Below, one piece after another: positions 57,729 through 64,000 of a stretch of 64,000 nucleotides of DNA. The DNA comes from Odontesthes bonariensis. Lineage: Eukaryota > Chordata > Actinopteri > Atheriniformes > Atherinopsidae. A program made the position numbers and the translations under genes. Each line of letters starts with the position of its first letter. The stretch's first letter is position 1. The notes under the pieces are model-generated. The model saw nothing but the letters and a program-made list of their open reading frames with translations, did no database searches and was not told the origin of the DNA. The DNA lies in contig NC_134520.1 of NCBI RefSeq assembly GCF_027942865.1, positions 36,925,188 to 36,989,187 on the forward strand. The letters run 5' to 3'.

Positions 57729-57776
57729 CGCTACTATTGCCCCCCCCCCAGAGAAATTTGTCAGGAGCCGCCACTG
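57729..57776 (-). mobile_element. Probable 5' terminus of the ZMYM-like hAT element
   Basis: On the minus strand it starts CAGTGGCGGCTCCTGACAAA, a typical hAT-style end, about 1.1 kb upstream of the ZMYM-like ORF. A matching inverted end was looked for around 53300-53800 and not found, so the other end is lost or diverged. Confidence 0.55.
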
Positions 57777-58384
57777 AAGGGATGTAATAAATAGCTAACT
57801 TCGAGCTACAGCCGACACGATCTGTTAAAAAAAAAAGAAGGTCATTGGGTGTCCTCCAAACTGGAGGACCTTTATGGCTCTTAGGACTCGGTATGCTTCT
57901 CCGTCGCTATCCGTCAATCCGACTCCGTGGTCATAAAACCTTTGGAAGTTCTCCGTCGGGATGTCGGATACCCAAGGCAGTTCCCCTCCCGATCAGCAGG
58001 CGGCGCTACGTTAGACGACCCAATCTCTTACGTATATGGTGAAAGTGTTTGATTGGTTGTTCACCTTCCGGCTCCGTTCCTCCTCACAGGGAACGATGGC
58101 GACCGGGAGAGAAAGGCTGCTGTTGGAGTTGGAGCTCGTTGATGTTGAAATACAAATAATTCTGACCAAATGTTGACCGGCACACAGTAAACTCTTTCAG
58201 AAATGGCGGTGTTGTTGTTCTGAGAGGAAGGAGCTAAACCGGAAAAGTGATTCCGGAAATGATGTTGTTAGCCGACCAATCACAGCCCTTGAGGTCTCCC
58301 CGAGTCTCCGTCTCCTCGATGGATAGATAGGAGAGCGTCTCCGTAGATTACCATAAATCAGGCTTTACTGCCTCAGGAGAGCCA
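57777..58384. other. Unassigned DNA
   Basis: No gene or RNA is supported. A 65-codon frame at 57845 is unrecognised. Confidence 0.4.
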
Positions 58385-58481
58385 GCACCATCCTGAAGGA
58401 CTCATTCCACCCGGGACACTTCCTGTTGGAGCCACTGCCGTCGGTCAGACGGTCCAGAACCATCAGAACCAGGACAAATAG
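58385..58481 (+). pseudogene. LINE ORF2 C-terminal fragment, interrupted by an LTR
   Basis: The frame reads ASTILKDSFHPGHFLLEPLP and then RRSRTIRTRTN, matching the C-terminal tail of several non-LTR retrotransposon ORF2 proteins. It breaks at AATAG, where the solo LTR is inserted; the next residues of the usual motif (RLK) resume at 59692. Short dead fragment. Confidence 0.55.
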
Positions 58482-59688
58482 TGTGAAGTTAAAAACTCAA
58501 AGCCATGAATCAAGTGTGAATCCCTGCCCCCTGGCCTACATGGTGGGAAACTGCATGGTCAAAGTCAGAACGAACTACATTTCCCAGAAGGCCATGGGCA
58601 AAATGGTCGCCAATTGGCCGATTGAAGGCAGCTGAAAGGAAGGAGCCGCTCACTCGCTTCATTCATCAAACAAGCTGCATGCAGAGAGCAAGCAGCCAAA
58701 ACTCTCTGCAAGATCTACTCTACAAGTTGCTCCAACACACCAATGGTCGGTGATTATATTTGTTCTTCTGATGACTGGTAGAATACTTACCTTGAAATGC
58801 TAAGTTTGTACCTGGAAGCTTCTTAATTTGATTACTTACTGTTCTAATTTGTTTGTTAGCGCTAGGGTTAAAGTTGAGCTACTGCAAACTTATTTCAGTT
58901 TTGAGCATTGATTGCATTTCAGTGTTTGCCAAGTTAAAAGATTTAAAGAAAGCTTATGGTTTAATGTTTAAAGTTAAAAATAATGAATTCACTTAAATGC
59001 AAGGTTAAAGAATAAAAACATGTTTGATTAAAAACTCTTGCTAAAAGCTTAAAATGTTTGAGAAAGAGCTGATCTACAAGCCTGTAAAAATACTTACCTT
59101 ACTGAGCTGATTTAATTAATTGAGTTATATTTTTTTTTTAGCTGATTTATTTAATTAAAAAAATTGTACTTACCCTTACTTACCTTACTCCATTTGGTGG
59201 TTTTAATTAGTTTAAAATTGTCAATTCATTGAATTTGTTTAATTCGTTTTAAATGTTTGAGCGAATTGAACTATTTATTCCTAAAATGTTTAATTCATTT
59301 TTTGACTTTAAAATGGTTAATCCGCCAGTAGATTCACATACATTTAATTTAAAACGTCTAGATTCATTATGAAAAGTAGTGTTGGTTTGAGCCATTATTT
59401 AAAGTTTAAAAACATGGGGTTTAAAAGATTACAAATTTGTTTAAAACATTAGATTTAAACATTATTCAGAAGCTTAAAAGCATTTGTGAAACCTTGTTTG
59501 AAAATACCTGTGTAATTTTGTTGTTAACACTTGTTTCTCTGTTTGAAGGTTAACAACCTGATGATTATTTTGAAGATCAACTGGACCAACCAACAAAGTT
59601 TAAAAGTTGGACGATAAAAAGTTGATCAAATTGGAAATCAAGAGTTGTCCGTGTGTCCTTTCGGAGTTCAACTGAGTGGAACTTAACA
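58482..59688 (+). mobile_element. Solo LTR (1207 bp)
   Basis: It begins TGTGAAGTTA and ends AACTTAACA, flanked by the 5-bp duplication AATAG (58477-58481, 59689-59693). The LINE frame continues across the insertion when LTR and one AATAG are left out. The interior is AT-rich with several AATAAA words and no coding region. Confidence 0.82.
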
Positions 59689-59703
59689 AATAGACTGAAA
59701 AGG

Positions 59704-60244
59704 TTGTCATGAGGTCACTACTCATACTCAAACTACCCAAGATGCAACGTAACGTGATGTCGCCGATCGTCATTTCCTGTCAAAACGGCAGTTTCAAGCT
59801 AGCTCCAACGAGGGTAGGTTCACTTCCTGTTTTCAAAACAAAAGCACCAATTGTATGGTAATGGCTTTCCCTATGATAAAAGGCAACGGGTATTTTATTT
59901 TGTGAAAATAACAGGAAGTGCGTTAGCTCACTGCGGCTAGCTTTAGTAGCGCCGAATTCGTGGGAACAAAATTGTAAACAGCCGGTATTTTGTCAGGTTT
60001 TCAACACGTTGGGGATCTAAACGACTACTTTCTCTCCTGAAAATGTTTCAAATGTTGCTAAAGTTTACAGAGTTTAGAGCTTAAGAGAAATCAGCTTCAG
60101 GCCGGCTGATTTCGGCTCGGGCAGGAGCGAGATGCATTGTGGGTAAACGCTCTGCATACTGTCTGATCGATGAATATGTAGTATGTAGTATGCAGTGTGT
60201 AGTATGTAGTATGTAGTATGTAGTATGCGGTTTCGAACACAGCC
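59704..60244 (-). mobile_element. Harbinger-like element, inverted and end-truncated, with a short array
   Basis: Inverted copy of the unique part at 37078-37560, ending in GGTTTCGAACACAGCC at 60244. The 7-bp satellite here is only about eight units (60173-60230). The other terminus (equivalent of 37560-37638) is missing. Confidence 0.82.
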
Positions 60245-60400
60245 AGTGTTTGCTGTTTTTAAAGTGCTTTATAAATAAAGTTGTTTTGGCTCCGGAACAA
60301 ACAAAGAAGACCTCAGCCCACAAACAACAGCACCAACACAACCAAGAGCAGCTCGCTTAACTCCACAAACACCCATTTAAAGACTCAGCGTCACACTTAC
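60245..60400. other. Non-coding DNA with LINE-like tail
   Basis: 60255-60290 has AAGTGCTTTATAAATAAAGT, a LINE-type 3' tail; the rest would be intron of the zinc-finger gene. Confidence 0.5.
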
Positions 60401-60793
60401 TCTCTGCCGTGGAAGCGTTTGTGTTCCTGCTGTTCCTGGGACGTCTCCTCTTGGGCTTCAGCTCTTCTTCTCCGGCCGACCCGAAGCCTCGGCGCCGGCT
60501 TCCCTCCTGACCCGAGCTCTCAGCTGCACCAAAGCTCTGAGAAAGCAGCTGCTCCCCGCTCGGTTCTGGCTCGTATTCTTCACTTTCCTCAAACACGGGA
60601 GTCACCATGAAGCCGTCGGCCTCCTGCTTCAGAACCAGCGGCTCTGCCTCCGTGCTGGGGCAGAGTTCCCCCTCTTCCTCCTTAACCCGGGTCGGTTCTG
60701 GTTCCTCCCGGTCCGAACCCGAGTCCTTGTCCTGGTTACGGAGCCGCTGGTCAGCAGGAAGCTGCTTATCACAGATAAAATGCTGCGGCAGGT
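60401..60793 (-). CDS. Internal exon of a teleost C2H2 zinc-finger gene (acidic module)
   Basis: On the minus strand the exon runs from acceptor TCTCCATCCAG (60793, phase 1) to donor AGAGA/GTAAGT (60401, phase 1), 393 bases. The product reads DREEPEP, EEEGELCPSTEAEPLVLKQE, EEYEPEPSGEQLLSQSF, then a basic segment (KPKRRRPRN) that may be a nuclear localisation signal. This is the acidic N-terminal module typical of multi-copy fish zinc-finger genes; the fingers must come from a later exon. The exon at 51189-52111 is next on this strand and its phase fits, with the ZMYM-like gene lying in the intervening 8.3 kb. The first exon is not seen. Alternatively the two exons belong to neighbouring paralogues. 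Confidence 0.75.
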
Positions 60794-61195
60794 CTGGATG
60801 GAGAGAAGGACCAGAAGAAGTTTACTGATCTAATGTGAGAACACATACTTCTGACCACAGCTGGTAAATAAATTAGGGCTGGGCGAGTCAACTCCTTATT
60901 ATCGCGTTAAACCCGATAAATATTTTATCGCGCATTAACAGTTTTCTTTATTTTTTTTAATTTTTTACTTTTACAATAATAAAATAAATGTATAAATAAT
61001 GTAAAAGTCAGTGAATGAGCTTTATACTGAGTGAGTGAACAGTCTAAATGGTCCTGAGTTCAAGTGTATCAACCTGTCAGAAATTATGGATCAAAAGGAT
61101 TTTACAGTTGAGTAAAATATTTGCCATAAATTCTGTAATACGGGCGCACTTTACACCAGGGAAAGAGGAACTTCTGCTCACTTCCTGCAGTTCCT
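60794..61195. other. Non-coding DNA with a hAT-type terminus at 60868
   Basis: TTAGGGCTGGGCGAGTCAAC at 60868 matches the terminus at 40817 (inverted), followed by TATCGCG words. Nothing else is supported. Confidence 0.5.
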
Positions 61196-64000
61196 GCTGG
61201 GGGACACTGGGGCGGCCCTCACTGAGGTGGCCCTCACTGAGGCGGCCCTTACTGAGGCGGCCCTCACTGAGGCGGCCCTCACTGAGGCGGCCCTCACTGA
61301 GGCGGCCCTCACTGAGGCGGCCCTCACTGAGGCGGCCCTTACTGAGGCGGCCCTCACTGAGGCGGCCCTTACTGAGGCGGCCCTCACTGAGGTGGCCCTT
61401 ACTGAGGCGGCCCTCACTGAGGCGGCCCTCACTGAGGCGGCCCTCACTGAGGCGGCCCTCACTGAGGCGGCCCTCACTGAGGCGGCCCTCACTGAGGCGG
61501 CCCTCACTGAGGCGGTGAGGCGGCCCTCACTGAGGCGGCCCTCACTGAGGCGGTGAGGCGGCCCTCACTGAGGCGGCCCTCACTGAGGCGGCCCTTACTG
61601 AGGCGGCCCTCACTGAGGCGGCCCTTACTGAGGCGGTGAGGCGGCCCTCACTGAGGTGGCCCTCACTGAGGTGGCCCTCACTGAGGCGGCCCTTACTGAG
61701 GCGGCCCTCACTGAGGCGGCCCTTACTGAGGCGGCCCTCACTGAGGCGGCCCTTACTGAGGCGGCCCTCACTGAGGCGGCCCTTACTGAGGCGGCCCTCA
61801 CTGAGGCGGCCCTCACTGAGGCGGCCCTTACTGAGGCGGCCCTCACTGAGGCGGCCCTTACTGAGGCGGTGAGGCGGCCCTCACTGAGGTGGCCCTCACT
61901 GAGGTGGCCCTCACTGAGGCGGCCCTTACTGAGGCGGCCCTCACTGAGGCGGCCCTTACTGAGGCGGCCCTCACTGAGGCGGCCCTCACTGAGGCGGCCC
62001 TCACTGAGGCGGTGAGGCGGCCCTCACTGAGGTGGCCCTCACTGAGGTGGCCCTCACTGAGGCGGCCCTTACTGAGGCGGCCCTCACTGAGGCGGCCCTC
62101 ACTGAGGCGGCCCTCACTGAGGCGGTGAGGCGGCCCTCACTGAGGCGGCCCTTACTGAGGTGGCCCTCACTGAGGCGGCCCTTACTGAGGTGGCCCTCAC
62201 TGAGGCGGTGAGGCGGCCCTCACTGAGGCGGTGAGGCGGCCCTCACTGAGGCGGCCCTTACTGAGGCGGCCCTCACTGAGGCGGCCCTCACTGAGGCGGC
62301 CCTCACTGAGGCGGTGAGGCGGCCCTTACTGAGGCGGCCCTCACTGAGGCGGTGAGGCGGCCCTTACTGAGGCGGCCCTCACTGAGGCGGCCCTCACTGA
62401 GGCGGCCCTCACTGAGGCGGTGAGGCGGCCCTTACTGAGGCGGCCCTCACTGAGGCGGCCCTCACTGAGGCGGCCCTTACTGAGGTGGCCCTCACTGAGG
62501 CGGTGAGGCGGCCCTTACTGAGGTGGCCCTTACTGAGGTGGCCCTTACTGAGGTGGCCCTTACTGAGGTGGCCCTCACTGAGGCGGTGAGGCGGCCCTTA
62601 CTGAGGTGGCCCTTACTGAGGTGGCCCTTACTGAGGTGGCCCTTACTGAGGTGGCCCTCACTGAGGCGGCCCTTACTGAGGTGGCCCTTACTGAGGTGGC
62701 CCTTACTGAGGCGGCCCTCACTGAGGCGGCCCTTACTGAGGCGGCCCTCACTGAGGCGGCCCTCACTGAGGCGGTGAGGCGGCCCTTACTGAGGTGGCCC
62801 TTACTGAGGTGGCCCTTACTGAGGCGGCCCTTACTGAGGCGGCCCTTACTGAGGCGGCCCTCACTGAGGTGGCCCTTACTGAGGTGGCCCTTACTGAGGT
62901 GGCCCTCACTGAGGCGGCCCTCACTGAGGCGGCCCTCACTGAGGCGGCCCTCACTGAGGCGGTGAGGCGGCCCTCACTGAGGCGGTGAGGCGGCCCTTAC
63001 TGAGGCGGCCCTCACTGAGGCGGTGAGGCGGCCCTCACTGAGGCGGCCCTCACTGAGGCGGTGAGGCGGCCCTCACTGAGGCGGCCCTCACTGAGGCGGC
63101 CCTCACTGAGGCGGCCCTTACTGAGGCGGCCCTCACTGAGGTGGCCCTCACTGAGGCGGCCCTCACTGAGGCGGCTCTCACTGAGGCGGCCCTCACTGAG
63201 GCGGTGAGGCGGCCCTCACTGAGGCGGCCCTCACTGAGGCGGTGAGGCGGCCCTCACTGAGGCGGCCCTTACTGAGGCGGCCCTCACTGAGGCGGCCCTC
63301 ACTGAGGCGGCCCTCACTGAGGCGGCCCTTACTGAGGCGGCCCTCACTGAGGCGGCCCTTACTGAGGCGGCCCTCACTGAGGCGGCCCTCACTGAGGTGG
63401 CCCTTACTGAGGCGGCCCTCACTGAGGTGGCCCTTACTGAGGTGGCCCTTACTGAGGCGGCCCTCACTGAGGCGGCCCTCACTGAGGTGGCCCTCACTGA
63501 GGTGGCCCTTACTGAGGTGGCCCTCACTGAGGTGGCCCTCACTGAGGTGGCCCTCACTGAGGTGGCCCTTACTGAGGCGGCCCTCACTGAGGCGGCCCTC
63601 ACTGAGGCGGCCCTTACTGAGGTGGCCCTCACTGAGGCGGCCCTCACTGAGGCGGCCCTCACTGAGGTGGCCCTTACTGAGGCGGCCCTTACTGAGGTGG
63701 CCCTTACTGAGGCGGCCCTTACTGAGGCGGCCCTTACTGAGGCGGCCCTCACTGAGGTGGCCCTCACTGAGGCGGCCCTCACTGAGGCGGCCCTTACTGA
63801 GGTGGCCCTTACTGAGGCGGCCCTTACTGAGGTGGCCCTTACTGAGGTGGCCCTCACTGAGGCGGCCCTCACTGAGGCGGCCCTTACTGAGGTGGCCCTT
63901 ACTGAGGCGGCCCTTACTGAGGCGGCCCTTACTGAGGTGGCCCTTACTGAGGCGGCCCTTACTGAGGCGGCCCTCACTGAGGTGGCCCTTACTGAGGCGG
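61196..64000. repeat. 15-bp GC-rich satellite GCGGCCCTCACTGAG, running off the window
   Basis: About 185 units of GCGGCCCTCACTGAG with C/T variants (GTGGCCC, CCTTACT), broken at intervals by the 8-bp element GCGGTGAG. Being a multiple of three, it leaves several frames open on both strands (ALTEA, RPSLR, SVRAA repeats); these are not genes. The start near 61196 follows GGGGACACTGGG. Confidence 0.97.

Noticed and set aside
61048..64000. Open frames of ALTEA, RPSLR and SVRAA repeats on both strands
   Set aside because: The 15-bp unit is divisible by three and lacks stops; there is no non-repeat domain at either end.

Overview
This window looks like repeat-rich nuclear DNA from a ray-finned fish, most likely a percomorph teleost. 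The evidence is spliced genes with GT-AG introns, a teleost-type C2H2 zinc-finger gene, tRNA-derived SINEs ending in GGATGG, L2-type LINE pieces, many hAT elements, and long minisatellites. I cannot name the species. No bacterial, organellar or CRISPR features are seen. Coordinates were read by eye; identities rest on motifs, not searches.

Layout. 1-2787: a 7-bp satellite array ending in the terminus of a Harbinger-like transposon. 2788-20500: mostly unassigned DNA with minisatellites, a CACTA-like element (5046-6890), transposon fragments and a CpG-rich stretch (18060-18920). 20526-24275: a SINE split by an apparently complete hAT transposon (20760-24178) that has an 8-bp target duplication and an unbroken three-exon transposase gene of 639 codons. 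24276-27175: a RecQ-like helicase fragment, an L2 reverse transcriptase fragment and nested non-autonomous elements.

27036-48990 is the most interesting part: a tandemly duplicated locus for a secreted TenA/THI-4 (thiaminase-2 fold) protein. One unit has lost its gene but kept both flanks (27036-28728). One carries an intact five-exon gene (29598-31735, 284 codons). One is a 3'-flank-only remnant broken up by a solo LTR and a Harbinger-like element (33209-37638). One carries a second gene (42394-44218) that lost a splice acceptor and 14 codons, yet has a potential replacement acceptor in the right phase. The second gene has about 1.2 kb of 20-bp minisatellite in its predicted 5' UTR and about 3.4 kb of 44/48-bp minisatellite downstream; the first gene has one and three units respectively.

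49054-60800: BED-finger hAT fragments, L2 tails, and two phase-compatible exons of a C2H2 zinc-finger gene on the minus strand (60401-60793 and 51189-52111). Between them lies a long ZMYM1/DUF4371-like ORF (53801-56652, minus) with twelve 15-residue repeats, and a solo LTR inserted in a LINE. 61196-64000: a GC-rich 15-bp satellite running off the window.

A theme runs through the window: several tandem arrays seem to have grown from a short sequence already present at a transposon end or beside a gene, because other copies of the same element or gene unit hold zero to four repeat units where one copy holds dozens or hundreds.
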